The notes below the pieces were generated by a model. It did no database searches and was not told where the DNA came from. It worked only from the letters and a program-made list of their open reading frames with translations. Made by a program: the position numbers and the translations under genes. Positions 8,241-16,454 of a DNA stretch of 38,292 nucleotides are shown here, in pieces. The stretch comes from an uncultured Clostridium sp. (GTDB lineage Bacteria; Bacillota; Clostridia; TANB77; CAG-508): contig CATYUF010000009.1 in the NCBI GenBank assembly GCA_958413095.1, forward strand, positions 1 through 38,292. The letters run 5' to 3'. The stretch's first letter is position 1; each line of letters opens with the position of its first letter.

Positions 8241-9632
8241 ATGGGTAAATTAACAATTAGAGATTTATATAAAAATACATCAACTTATTCTGAAAAGGAA
8301 GTTACTTTAGAAGGTTGGATTAGAACTATTCGTGATTCAAAAACATTTGGTTTTATAGAATTAAATGATGGTTCTTTCTTTAAAAATGTTCAAATTGTAT
8401 TTAGTGATAAATTAGATAACTTTGCTGATGTTAGTAAGCTTTCTATTAGTTCTTCTATAAAAGTTATTGGAACTTTAGTAATTACTGAAAATGCTAAACA
8501 GCCTTTTGAAATTCAAGCAACTAAAATAGAAGTTTTAAATTTTTGTGATTTAAGTTATCCACTTCAAAAGAAAAGACATTCTTTTGAATATTTAAGAACT
8601 ATTTCTCATCTAAGACCAAGAACTAATACTTTTAATGCTGTCTTCCGAGTTAGAAGTGTTTTTGCATATAGCATACATAAATTCTTTCAAGAAAAAAGCT
8701 TTGTGTATGTAAATACTCCTCTTCTTACTTCAAGTGATGCAGAAGGTGCAGGAGAAATGTTTAATGTTAACTCTTTTGATTTAACAAATATTCCTAAATT
8801 AGAAAACGGACAAGTTGATTTTTCTAAAGATTTTTTTGGTAAACCTGCTCATTTAACAGTTAGTGGTCAGCTAAATGGTGAAACATATGCTACTGCATTT
8901 AGAAATATTTATACTTTTGGGCCTACTTTCAGGGCTGAAAATTCTAATACTGTTAAACATGCTGCTGAGTTTTGGATGGTTGAACCTGAAATTTGTTTTG
9001 CTGATTTAAGTGATGATATGGATTTAGCAGAAGAAATGATTAAATATACTTTTTCTTATGTTTTAGAACATTGTCCTGAGGAAATGGCTTTCTTTAATCA
9101 ATTTGTTGATAAAGGATTATTAGATAGATTAAATAATGTAATTAATTCTGATTTTGTTAGACTTTCATATACTGATGCAGTAAAAGAATTAGAAAAAGTA
9201 AATGATAAATTTGAATATAAAGTTAGTTGGGGTGTTGATTTACAAACAGAACATGAAAGATATTTATGTGAGCAAATATATAAAAAACCTGTATTTGTTA
9301 CAGATTATCCAAAAGATATCAAAGCTTTCTACATGAAAGAAAATCCTGACGGAAAAACTGTTGCTGCTGCTGATTTACTTGTTCCTGGTATTGGAGAAAT
9401 TATTGGTGGTAGTCAAAGAGAAGAAGATTATGATAAATTATTAAATAGAATGAAAGAATTAAATATGGATATTAATTCATATGAATGGTATTTAGATTTG
9501 CGTAAATTTGGTAGTTGTAATCATGCAGGTTTTGGATTAGGATTTGAAAGAGCTATTATGTACTTAACCGGTATGCAAAATATTCGTGATGTTATTCCTT
9601 TCCCTAGAACACCTAAAAATTGTGAATTTTAA
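8241..9632 (+). CDS. asnS: Asparaginyl-tRNA synthetase
   Basis: Class IIb synthetase that charges tRNA-Asn in two steps with ATP. N-terminal OB-fold anticodon-binding domain (about 15-110, VTLEGWIRTIRDSKTFGFIEL), then the catalytic core. Motif 2 is GPTFRAENSNT; motif 3 region is GFGLGFERAIMYLTG, followed by the terminal IRDVIPFPRTPKNCEF typical of AsnS. The length of 463 aa is normal for bacterial AsnS. It is a single-gene unit with its own promoter, divergent from the LPXTG cohesin gene. The asparagine-type reading is supported by the N-terminal and C-terminal signatures rather than AspS features such as a GAD insertion, which is absent. Confidence 0.97.
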   Translation: MGKLTIRDLYKNTSTYSEKEVTLEGWIRTIRDSKTFGFIELNDGSFFKNVQIVFSDKLDNFADVSKLSISSSIKVIGTLVITENAKQPFEIQATKIEVLNFCDLSYPLQKKRHSFEYLRTISHLRPRTNTFNAVFRVRSVFAYSIHKFFQEKSFVYVNTPLLTSSDAEGAGEMFNVNSFDLTNIPKLENGQVDFSKDFFGKPAHLTVSGQLNGETYATAFRNIYTFGPTFRAENSNTVKHAAEFWMVEPEICFADLSDDMDLAEEMIKYTFSYVLEHCPEEMAFFNQFVDKGLLDRLNNVINSDFVRLSYTDAVKELEKVNDKFEYKVSWGVDLQTEHERYLCEQIYKKPVFVTDYPKDIKAFYMKENPDGKTVAAADLLVPGIGEIIGGSQREEDYDKLLNRMKELNMDINSYEWYLDLRKFGSCNHAGFGLGFERAIMYLTGMQNIRDVIPFPRTPKNCEF

Positions 9633-9739
9633 TATTGAATTTAGTTTTACTTTATATTTCAAAACTAAAAAAGACTATATATAATAATTTGTGTAATATT
9701 TAAAAAAAACTCATTTATAAAAAACTTTTTTAATCTTAT

Positions 9740-9768
9740 TTGACAAATAAAAAAAAAAGTGTTATTAT
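9740..9768 (+). promoter_or_regulatory. Consensus promoter driving a short RNA
   Basis: Perfect TTGACA, 17-nt A-rich spacer, TATTAT. No open reading frame follows in this direction before the strong terminator at 9822-9852, so the promoter appears to make only a short RNA. Confidence 0.7.
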
Positions 9769-9774
9769 ATAGTT

Positions 9775-9852
9775 ACATTAAACAATGCACTTTAGCTCGG
9801 AATTGTGTCATTTGTTTGCTTGTATGTGTACCTCAATACACATACTTTTTTT
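9775..9852 (+). ncRNA. Predicted ~78-nt antisense-type small RNA
   Basis: Defined by the promoter at 9740-9768 and a terminator made of GTATGTGTA / TACACATAC (9 bp, no mismatch, loop CCTCAA) and seven T. Positions 9794-9804 (AGCTCGGAATT) and 9807-9811 (GTCAT) are identical to 10134-10144 and 10146-10150 on the same strand. They are therefore complementary to the mRNA of the opposing 36-codon gene across its AUG. This layout (convergent transcription, repeated interaction site over the start codon) is that of antisense-regulated small-peptide loci such as par/fst. Whether this RNA exists or regulates is inference. Confidence 0.5.
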
Positions 9853-9977
9853 ATTGTATAGGAAAAATCATCTTTTATCTTGACCCTATATAAGATTTTT
9901 CCGTATACAACAAGTAAAAGTGACCTTTAAAAGGACCCGCTATAGCTTTACTAGTGTAGCTTCGCTACTTTTCTTAT
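9850..9977 (-). repeat. 128-bp dispersed hairpin repeat, copy A
   Basis: About 94% identical (7 differences by eye) to the reverse complement of 19048-19175. It contains a long imperfect inverted repeat, TGTATAGGAAAAATC / GATTTTTCCGTATACA around a ~24-nt loop, a small hairpin GTAGC-ttc-GCTAC near the other end, and CCTTTAAAAGG in between. One edge begins exactly at the T run of the short-RNA terminator. It has no coding capacity. It could be a miniature mobile element end or the 3' part of a structured RNA made with the 36-codon gene. Confidence 0.75.
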
Positions 9978-10039
9978 ATTTAAAATAATAGGAAAGTCCC
10001 CCTCAAATACTTTTCCATTTCGGCTATGTAATGACTTTT

Positions 10040-10150
10040 CTAGCCTTCACTTTTTTTGTTTTCTTCTAGTTTAGATTGAAGATTGTTGTTTTCATCTCTT
10101 TCAGCCAAAAGCATTTCAATCAATTTTAGAATAAGCTCGGAATTAGTCAT
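10040..10150 (-). CDS. 36-aa small protein opposite the predicted small RNA
   Basis: Thirty-six codons from ATG to TAG behind a strong GGAGGG site. The peptide is MTNSELILKLIEMLLAERDE... followed by a Gln/Glu/Lys-rich tail; heptad-like Leu/Ile spacing suggests an amphipathic or coiled-coil helix, with no full membrane span. The 5' leader can fold CCTTT-cgctgtc-AAAGG. Its initiation region is complementary to the predicted small RNA at 9775-9852, and its 3' part runs into the 128-bp repeat. I do not recognise the family. By layout it could be the regulated peptide of an antisense-controlled module, or a small gene carried by a mobile-element remnant. Confidence 0.55.
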   Translation of the reverse strand: MTNSELILKLIEMLLAERDENNNLQSKLEENKKSEG

Positions 10151-10214
10151 ATAATTTGCCCTCCTTTCCGTCCCTATGTAAAGACTACCTTTGACAGCGA
10201 AAGGTTGTTATTAT

Positions 10215-10223
10215 ATTATAACA
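10215..10223 (-). promoter_or_regulatory. Extended -10 promoter for the 36-aa gene
   Basis: Minus strand TGTTATAAT is an extended -10 (TGnTATAAT). A -35 element is poor (TTGTTT at a short spacing). The predicted start near 10208 gives a ~58-nt leader with a 5' hairpin. Confidence 0.45.
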
Positions 10224-10373
10224 AAATTGACTAAAAAACAAGTATATATGGTAAAAATTTACATTTTCATTATGCAACAATAATTATTATTTTATAGTAG
10301 TTTAAAAATTATAATATGTTATAGGAATAAATACAAAAAACTAATCGACTTGAAGATAATTTAGAAATAAAAA

Positions 10374-11465
10374 TTATTTTAATATATTTTGATTTAACAC
10401 TACCCCACTATACAAAAAAAGTACATCTTGGTCTTTAAATTCTATATATTCAGTTAATAACTCACTATTTATATATCTTAAATCAATTAAAGTAATTTTC
10501 CTATAATTTTCTATTAATAAAGGTGCTATACTACTTCCAAAAGAATCTCTAAAAAGCAGCAATTCTTTATCATTGCCAGCACTTGGATTTTCTATATTTA
10601 TTAATGATGTTGGACCAGATAAATAAATATCATATTTATCCTTGGAGTTTTTATACTTTTGTAAGTCATATACTTCTCCGGTTTCTTTTGTTTCATAATT
10701 ATATGTTGTGCATTTTTCTATTGTGTCATTAGTTAAATATCTGATTTTGTCAGGTACTATTTCATATCCAAGTTGTCCATAAAGTGAGCCATAAAATTCT
10801 CCTATTTCTTTTTCCTCATATTTTATTTTTGAAGTATCTTTTAATTTCATTTCATTTTCTATTTTATTTACTACTTTTTTTAGATTTTCCTGTTTCCAAT
10901 GTATATCTGTTTTATAATAATCTTCTTTTGATAATTCTTTACATATATCTATATATTGAGCATTTTTTAAATTACTGTCAATAATTTTTTGCATTTCTTG
11001 ATAATCCATTTTTAGATAGCTATCATCTAAAAAATAGCTTTTACCTGGAATTATAGAGTAATAAATATTCATATCTTTTAAATATTTATCTTCAATTTCT
11101 CCTAATTTTTTTGATGTTTTCTGTATTGCTTCTTTATTTAGTGGATAGTCGATTTTATATATCATATCATCTTCTACAACTAATTTATTGTTATCTTTTT
11201 GTCTATATATTTCAAAATTAAAAAATGTTTTTAGTTTTCTTAAATCATCTCTTTTTACAAATTGGTCTGTTGCATATTTTTCAAGTTTTTTTGTTCCATT
11301 TCCATCAAATATTTCTTTTGCTGTAATTACTGGGAATTGCTCTAATTTTCGTCTTTCTGAAATAGATATTTTTTCATCTTTTTTAATTATATTTGCTATA
11401 AACACTATAATTAATATCATTACAAACCCTATTGAAATTATTACATTTTTTTTATTATCTTTCAT
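10374..11465 (-). CDS. DHHW-family SGNH-like protein, partner of MBOAT
   Basis: Extracytoplasmic enzyme-like protein of the DHHW/AlgX-like group, thought to act with MBOAT acyltransferases to O-acetylate a surface polymer. One N-terminal membrane helix (about 8-27) and an outward-facing domain. Two signature blocks are visible: TDIHW (186-190), which carries the Asp-x-His pair of SGNH enzymes, and LLFRDSFGSS (about 303-312), the block with the candidate Ser. It follows the MBOAT gene by 18 nt on the same strand, with a GGGTGG ribosome binding site. The acceptor polymer cannot be told from the sequence. Confidence 0.85.
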   Translation of the reverse strand: MKDNKKNVIISIGFVMILIIVFIANIIKKDEKISISERRKLEQFPVITAKEIFDGNGTKKLEKYATDQFVKRDDLRKLKTFFNFEIYRQKDNNKLVVEDDMIYKIDYPLNKEAIQKTSKKLGEIEDKYLKDMNIYYSIIPGKSYFLDDSYLKMDYQEMQKIIDSNLKNAQYIDICKELSKEDYYKTDIHWKQENLKKVVNKIENEMKLKDTSKIKYEEKEIGEFYGSLYGQLGYEIVPDKIRYLTNDTIEKCTTYNYETKETGEVYDLQKYKNSKDKYDIYLSGPTSLINIENPSAGNDKELLLFRDSFGSSIAPLLIENYRKITLIDLRYINSELLTEYIEFKDQDVLFLYSGVVLNQNILK

Positions 11466-11483
11466 TATTGCACCACCCTTTAT

Positions 11484-12866
11484 TTAAAATCTAAAATATA
11501 GAAATGGATTAAATGAACCATCTATTATGTAACTTGTAGATAAAAGTAATATACTAAATAAATATATTGGTTCTAAGCCATTTATAATTTTCTTGATTTT
11601 TTCTTTTTTCACTATATTTTTAATAACAGGTGTTGCTCCTATTATTCCTATTAAAATTACAATCAAATAACTTTTTAGGTAATATATACTTTCTTTTGAA
11701 ATAATCGGTATATTTCCAATTCCAAATAACCCTTTTATATTTTCTATTATTTCATTTCCATTAAATATGATAAAACTAATCATTACAAAAAATAATGTAT
11801 ATATTATTTTAAATATTTTAGGTATTTTTTCTGCTCTCTTCAATAAAAATATCTTTTCTATAATTAGCAATATTCCAAAATATATCCCCCATATAATAAA
11901 GTTCCATTCAGCTCCATGCCATAGTCCTGTTAATAGCCAAACTATCATAATATTTCGAAGCCATTTTATTTTACTTACTCTATTTCCACCTAATGGTATA
12001 TACACATAGTCTCTAAACCAAGTGCTTAATGATATATGCCATCTTCTCCAAAAATCTGTAATACTTGTTGCTATATATGGATAATTAAAATTCTCTAAAA
12101 ATTCAAATTCAAACATTTTGCCTAATCCTATTGCCATGTCTGAATATCCTGAAAAGTCAAAGTATATTTGTAACATTACTCCTATTGCATATAACCAATA
12201 AAATAATACACTTTTGTCATCACTAATTAGAAAGTTATTTACTAATACTCCTATTACATTTGCTATCATGACTTTTTTGCCTAGTCCAATAATAAATCTT
12301 CTTACTCCTAAAGCAAATTTATTAATACTATATTCCCTATTTTCTAATTGTTTTTCAATTGTACTATATCTTACAATTGGTCCTGCAATTAGTTGTGGAA
12401 ATAAAGATACATATGTTGCAAGTTTTAAAATATTTTTTTGTACCTTTACTTCTCCTTTATAAACATCCACAACATAACTTATCATTTGGAAGGTATAAAA
12501 AGAAATTCCTATTGGTAATAAAACATTTATTAAGTCCATTTTTTGTGATAACCATAAATTAATATTTTTAATAATAAAATTTGCATATTTGAAGTATATT
12601 AATAATCCTATACTAATTATAATTTCTAATATTAAAAATATTTTTGACTTTTTTGTTCCTCTATATTTATCTACGAATATTCCACAAATATATGTAGATA
12701 TAATTGAAAATGCCATTAATAATACATATTTAGGTTCTCCGTAAAAATAAAAGATAAATGAAGAAATTAATAATATTAAATTTTTTAATTTATTTGGTAC
12801 TAAATAATATAATGCTAATACTATTGGTAAAAAATAAAACAGAAATGTTATACTTGAAAATACCAT
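11484..12866 (-). CDS. MBOAT-family O-acyltransferase (AlgI/DltB-like)
   Basis: Polytopic membrane protein moving acyl groups from the cytosol to an extracellular polymer. Many hydrophobic helices along 460 residues. The family core is clear: DFWRRWHISLSTWFRDYVYIPLGG (about 271-294) and GLWHGAEWNFIIWG (about 314-327), where His317 is the expected catalytic residue and His277 is the second conserved one. Also LFPQLIAGPIVRY (155-167) and YFDFSGYSDMAIGLG (235-249), both typical of AlgI-like members. Start ATG lies behind AAGGGGG. First gene of the pair with the DHHW protein. There are no dltA/C/D genes nearby, so AlgI-like acetylation is more likely than D-alanylation. Confidence 0.92.
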   Translation of the reverse strand: MVFSSITFLFYFLPIVLALYYLVPNKLKNLILLISSFIFYFYGEPKYVLLMAFSIISTYICGIFVDKYRGTKKSKIFLILEIIISIGLLIYFKYANFIIKNINLWLSQKMDLINVLLPIGISFYTFQMISYVVDVYKGEVKVQKNILKLATYVSLFPQLIAGPIVRYSTIEKQLENREYSINKFALGVRRFIIGLGKKVMIANVIGVLVNNFLISDDKSVLFYWLYAIGVMLQIYFDFSGYSDMAIGLGKMFEFEFLENFNYPYIATSITDFWRRWHISLSTWFRDYVYIPLGGNRVSKIKWLRNIMIVWLLTGLWHGAEWNFIIWGIYFGILLIIEKIFLLKRAEKIPKIFKIIYTLFFVMISFIIFNGNEIIENIKGLFGIGNIPIISKESIYYLKSYLIVILIGIIGATPVIKNIVKKEKIKKIINGLEPIYLFSILLLSTSYIIDGSFNPFLYFRF

Positions 12867-12939
12867 ATAATCCCCCTTATTGTTGTTATAATTAATCTCT
12901 TATTATTTATAAAAGATATTTTGTATTATTTTTATACTT

Positions 12940-12996
12940 AAAGGGCTATCCTAGAATAGAAAATGTATTTTTATATTCTAGGTTAGCCCTTATTTT
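12940..12996 (-). terminator. Terminator downstream of the DUF4358 gene (CCTAGAATA family)
   Basis: Minus-strand stem AAGGGCTAACCTAGAATA pairs with TATTCTAGGATAGCCCTT around a ~20-nt loop. The same core recurs in the terminators at 29388-29434 and 34434-34482. Confidence 0.75.
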
Positions 12997-13091
12997 GCTT
13001 ATTTTCTGTTACTTTTTTATAATTTGTTTTTGTTATATATATTTAAGTTTTATTTATCTATGATAACTCCTTAATTATATATACTCCTTTT

Positions 13092-13667
13092 CTATAATTC
13101 TTCTGGTAATTCAGGAATTTCTTCTGTCTTTGTATATTCTTCTCCTATTTTTCCTGCTAATTTCTTAAATTCATCATATACTGGTTTAGCCCATTCTTCA
13201 CTAGACATTACTAAGCATACTATATCTCCACTACTTGTTGCATAAAGTTTTTCTGCTGATACACATATCCATTTTCTTGTATCTATTTTTTCTGACATTT
13301 CTTTTGCAATGTTATTTGCATTTACATTATCTTTTACTTTTGCAAGTACAAGTGAATATGCTTGTGAACTTATCATTGGTTCTGATATAGCAACAAATTC
13401 AAAATCATTTCCATTTTCTAAACCTGTTGCATTTTTTATTGCATCTGCATCATTTACATCAACTATTTGAGTGTTTAATCTAGGTAAATTTTCTTCTTTT
13501 CCTTTATAAATTTCATTAATTAAGTTTGATAAATCTTCTGCTTTTTCTATTTTAACTGTATTTGTTTTTGCCTCTTCCTTTGGTCTATTATTCATAAATA
13601 TAATTCCTACAACAATTGCTATTACTGCCAATAGCATTACTAATCCTATAATAACTTTCTTTTTCAT
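13092..13667 (-). CDS. DUF4358 membrane-anchored protein
   Basis: A 191-aa protein with one N-terminal membrane helix (about 5-26) lacking a lipobox Cys, so anchored by the uncleaved helix rather than by lipid. The rest is an extracytoplasmic alpha/beta domain that I assign to DUF4358 (AEDLSNLINEIYKGKEENLPRL..., AISEPMISSQAYSLVLAKVKD). Its role is unknown. Such genes are often seen beside MBOAT/DHHW pairs in Clostridia, and here the pair is the next locus on the same strand, although a terminator lies between them. ATG follows AAAGGAGAG. A C-terminal Glu/Pro-rich tail ends the protein. Confidence 0.7.
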   Translation of the reverse strand: MKKKVIIGLVMLLAVIAIVVGIIFMNNRPKEEAKTNTVKIEKAEDLSNLINEIYKGKEENLPRLNTQIVDVNDADAIKNATGLENGNDFEFVAISEPMISSQAYSLVLAKVKDNVNANNIAKEMSEKIDTRKWICVSAEKLYATSSGDIVCLVMSSEEWAKPVYDEFKKLAGKIGEEYTKTEEIPELPEEL

Positions 13668-13788
13668 ATGTTACTCTCCTTTTCTATAAATGAATTATTT
13701 TTTTATTTTTTTCATTTATCTTATATTATAATTATTTTTTGAAAATAAATTCTAATTTTTAATTTATTTTACTTTATTTTATTTTTTA

Positions 13789-15228
13789 TTAATATTGTCT
13801 TCCCCAAACTACCATATGTTTAGCTTCTTTTCCACAACATACACATTTATCTGATAAATTTTCTTGTTCAAATGGTATACATCTTGATGGTGCTCCTGTT
13901 AGTTCTTTTACTTTATCTTCACACTCTTGGTTTCCACACCACATTGTTTTTACATATCCTTGATTTTCATCTAAGTTTTTCTTTAATTCTTCCATATTTA
14001 AAGCTATTGTTGTTTTTTCTTTTAATCTTTGTTGGCAAGCTTCATACATATTTTTTTGTATATCTTCTAGTAGTTCACTTATTTTTTCTTCTACTTCATC
14101 AATTTTTACTATCATTTTTTCTTGAGTATCTCTTCTTACTAATGTAACTTGCTCATTTTCTATATCTCTTGGTCCCATTTCAAGTCTTACTGGTACTCCT
14201 CTCATTTCCCAGTCATTAAATTTATATCCTACTGAGTAATTATCTCTATCATCTAATTTTGTTCTGAATTTTTTACTTAATTTTTCATTTAATTTTTTAT
14301 TTTCTTCTAAAACATTTTCTTTTTGTTGAGCAATAGGAACTATTACTACTTGAATTGGAGCAACTCTTGGTGGTAATTTTAATCCACGATTATCTCCATG
14401 AGCCATTATTACAGCTCCTATTAATCTTGTGCTTATTCCCCATGATGTTTGATATGCATATTCTTGTTCTCCTTCTTTATTTTGGAATTTAACATCAAAT
14501 GCTTTTGTAAAGTTTTGTCCAAAATAATGTGAAGTTCCTCCTTGCAATGCTCTACCATCATGCATTAATGTTTCAACAGTATAAGTTGCTTCTGCTCCTG
14601 CAAATTGTTCCTTTTTAGTTTTTTGTCCTTTTAATACTGGTATTGCTAATAAATTTTCAATAACATCTGCATATACATCTAACATGTTTAATGTGAATTT
14701 TTTAGCTTCTTCTTCTGTTTCATGAATTGTGTGTCCTTCTTGCCATAAAAATTCTCTTGAACGCAAGAATGGTCTTGTTTCTTTTTCCCATCTTAATACA
14801 TTACACCATTGATTATATAAATATGGTAAATCTCTCCATGAGCTTAACCATTTTGAGTACATGGTTGAAAATATTGTTTCAGAAGTAGGTCTAACACATA
14901 ATCTTTCCTCTAAGTTTTCTCCTCCACCCATAGTTACCCAAGCAACTTCTGGTGCAAACCCTTCAACATGGTCTTTTTCTTTATTTAATAAACTTTCTGG
15001 AATTAATACAGGCATTGAAATATTTTTTACACCATATTCTTTAAACTTATTATCTGCATATTTTTGAATGTTTTCCCATATTTCATATCCATAAGGTCTT
15101 ATTGCTATGAATCCTTTTACTGAAGTATAATCAGCAAGTTCTGCTTTTAACACAATATCTGTATACCATTGTGCAAAGTCTTCATCTATATTAGTTATAT
15201 CTTGAACAAATTCTTTATTTTTTCCCAT
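13789..15228 (-). CDS. proS: Prolyl-tRNA synthetase, archaeal/eukaryotic type
   Basis: Class IIa synthetase charging tRNA-Pro. At 479 aa with no INS editing domain, it is the short ProS type 3. Catalytic motifs: LIPESLL near 76-82, RPTSETIF (about 113-120), the WEKETRPFLRSREFLWQEGH motif 2 region, and HGDNRGLKLPPRVAPIQVV leading into the anticodon domain. The extra C-terminal domain ends in WGRQY and has a zinc-type pattern: CGNQEC, a lone Cys in SRCIPF, and CVCC. Single gene; the ~160-nt leader shows no T-box hallmarks. Because editing is absent, Ala-tRNA-Pro must be cleared by a separate deacylase, if one exists. Confidence 0.96.
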   Translation of the reverse strand: MGKNKEFVQDITNIDEDFAQWYTDIVLKAELADYTSVKGFIAIRPYGYEIWENIQKYADNKFKEYGVKNISMPVLIPESLLNKEKDHVEGFAPEVAWVTMGGGENLEERLCVRPTSETIFSTMYSKWLSSWRDLPYLYNQWCNVLRWEKETRPFLRSREFLWQEGHTIHETEEEAKKFTLNMLDVYADVIENLLAIPVLKGQKTKKEQFAGAEATYTVETLMHDGRALQGGTSHYFGQNFTKAFDVKFQNKEGEQEYAYQTSWGISTRLIGAVIMAHGDNRGLKLPPRVAPIQVVIVPIAQQKENVLEENKKLNEKLSKKFRTKLDDRDNYSVGYKFNDWEMRGVPVRLEMGPRDIENEQVTLVRRDTQEKMIVKIDEVEEKISELLEDIQKNMYEACQQRLKEKTTIALNMEELKKNLDENQGYVKTMWCGNQECEDKVKELTGAPSRCIPFEQENLSDKCVCCGKEAKHMVVWGRQY

Positions 15229-15391
15229 ACTTATCTCTCCTATCGCTATAATAAATGATTATTACTTAATATATTATTTTTATATTAACTTAATCTAAGC
15301 ATTCTTAATACATTTACTAATTAATTTAAAATTATTTTATTCTTTATTTTTATTTTATATTAAGTATTTATTTTAATATAAGACAAATTTT

Positions 15392-16078
15392 TTATTTTCC
15401 TCCACCCTCTCCGGGCATTGGCTCACCTCTTTTATATTCTTCAATTTCTTCTCTTGAATCATTTTTACCATTTTCCTTATTACCATCTTCATTCATATTT
15501 TTTACTTCTTCTTGATATTTTTCATCATTTAAGTCATCTATTATAATTTGTTGATTTTCATCTAATTTATATCTAGGTAACTCAGGTAAATCATTTAGTG
15601 ATGTATATCCAAACATTCTTAAAAATTCATTTGTAGTTTTATATGACATAGGTTTTCCAGGTAAATCAACTTTTCCTGCCTCTTCTACTAAACCATATTC
15701 TAAAAGTTTATATACACATGCATCAGCAGAAACACCTCTAATAGCTTCTATTTCAGCTCTTGTAATCTTAGGATTATATGCAATAATTGCAAGTGTTTCT
15801 AATGCTGCATTTGATAAATTTGGTTTCGTTCTTTTATCTAAAATTGGATATATGTAATCATATAATTCTTTTTTGGTAGCTAATTGATATCCATCTTCGA
15901 TTTTTATTATTTCAATACCACGATTATCTTTTTTGTAATCTTCTTGCATATTTTCTATTATATTTTGAATTTCTTCTTCATTTTTTTCTAATACTAATAT
16001 CAATTCATTTATTTTCACAACTCTTCCTGCCGAAAAAAGTATTGCTTCAATAATTGCTTTCATTTTCTCAACTTCCAT
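15392..16078 (-). CDS. scpB: Segregation and condensation protein B
   Basis: ScpB dimerises and, with ScpA, binds SMC to form the condensin that organises and segregates the chromosome. Two winged-helix domains: first about 6-80 (AIIEAILFSAGRVVKINEL), second about 85-170 (LSNAALETLAIIAYNPKITRAEIEAIRGV, KLLEYGLVEEAG, PGKPMSYKTTNEFLRMFG). A ~60-residue charged, disordered C-terminal tail ending GGGK is longer than in many homologues. scpA is not next to it, unlike in most Firmicutes. The first ATG has an AGGAG site 6-7 nt upstream; a second ATG at codon 6 is possible but less well placed. Confidence 0.93.
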   Translation of the reverse strand: MEVEKMKAIIEAILFSAGRVVKINELILVLEKNEEEIQNIIENMQEDYKKDNRGIEIIKIEDGYQLATKKELYDYIYPILDKRTKPNLSNAALETLAIIAYNPKITRAEIEAIRGVSADACVYKLLEYGLVEEAGKVDLPGKPMSYKTTNEFLRMFGYTSLNDLPELPRYKLDENQQIIIDDLNDEKYQEEVKNMNEDGNKENGKNDSREEIEEYKRGEPMPGEGGGK

Positions 16079-16158
16079 TTTATCTCCTACTTTTATTTTT
16101 TCTTTTATATATTATGTCAAAAAAATGTTGATATGTCAATGAAATTTCAGTAAAATAC

Positions 16159-16187
16159 TTGTATCTTAATTTTATATATGTTAAGAT
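16159..16187 (+). promoter_or_regulatory. Possible promoter with inverted-repeat operator
   Basis: TTGTAT, 17 nt, TAAGAT. The element overlaps an 8-bp inverted repeat TATCTTAA-N11-TTAAGATA, which would place a dimeric regulator over the promoter of the 52-aa gene. Both are weak alone. Confidence 0.35.
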
Positions 16188-16287
16188 AAAAAAAATAAAT
16201 ATTTATTATAAATAATGAAAAATATGAAAAATTAATATATTAATCAATATTTGTTTATTTATTTGTAGTAATAGGAGGTTTATAATA

Positions 16288-16446
16288 ATGAATGATAATA
16301 AAGATTTAGAAATTGTATCTGGTGATGATTCTAATTTGAATATATCTCCAGTTTATGAACATATTAATCCTGGAAAACCTAAAGATGCTAATAAAAAACC
16401 TGAAAACATTGTTATTCCTAAGGAGAAAAAGAAAGAAGAAAATTAA
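16288..16446 (+). CDS. Small protein, 52 aa (LEIVSGDDS...ISPVYEHIN)
   Basis: Fifty-two codons behind an excellent AGGAGG site, with typical local codon use. The sequence opens with an acidic stretch and a distinctive core (LEIVSGDDSNLNISPVYEHI) followed by a Lys/Pro-rich tail (IVIPKEKKKEEN). There is no Cys, signal peptide or membrane helix. I believe similar small proteins occur in related Clostridia but cannot name a function. It is immediately followed by the unusual GC-rich hairpin and then mutS2 on the same strand, so the two may share a transcript. Confidence 0.65.
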   Translation: MNDNKDLEIVSGDDSNLNISPVYEHINPGKPKDANKKPENIVIPKEKKKEEN

Positions 16447-16454
16447 AATTTTAG

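Noticed and set aside
9640..9680. Terminator for asnS from TTTAGTTTT / AAAACTAAA
   Set aside because: The stem is only A/T-like and has no T run on the plus strand; kept only as a weak possibility.
15229..15391. T-box leader for proS
   Set aside because: The leader is short and lacks the T-box bulge and specifier-loop signatures.
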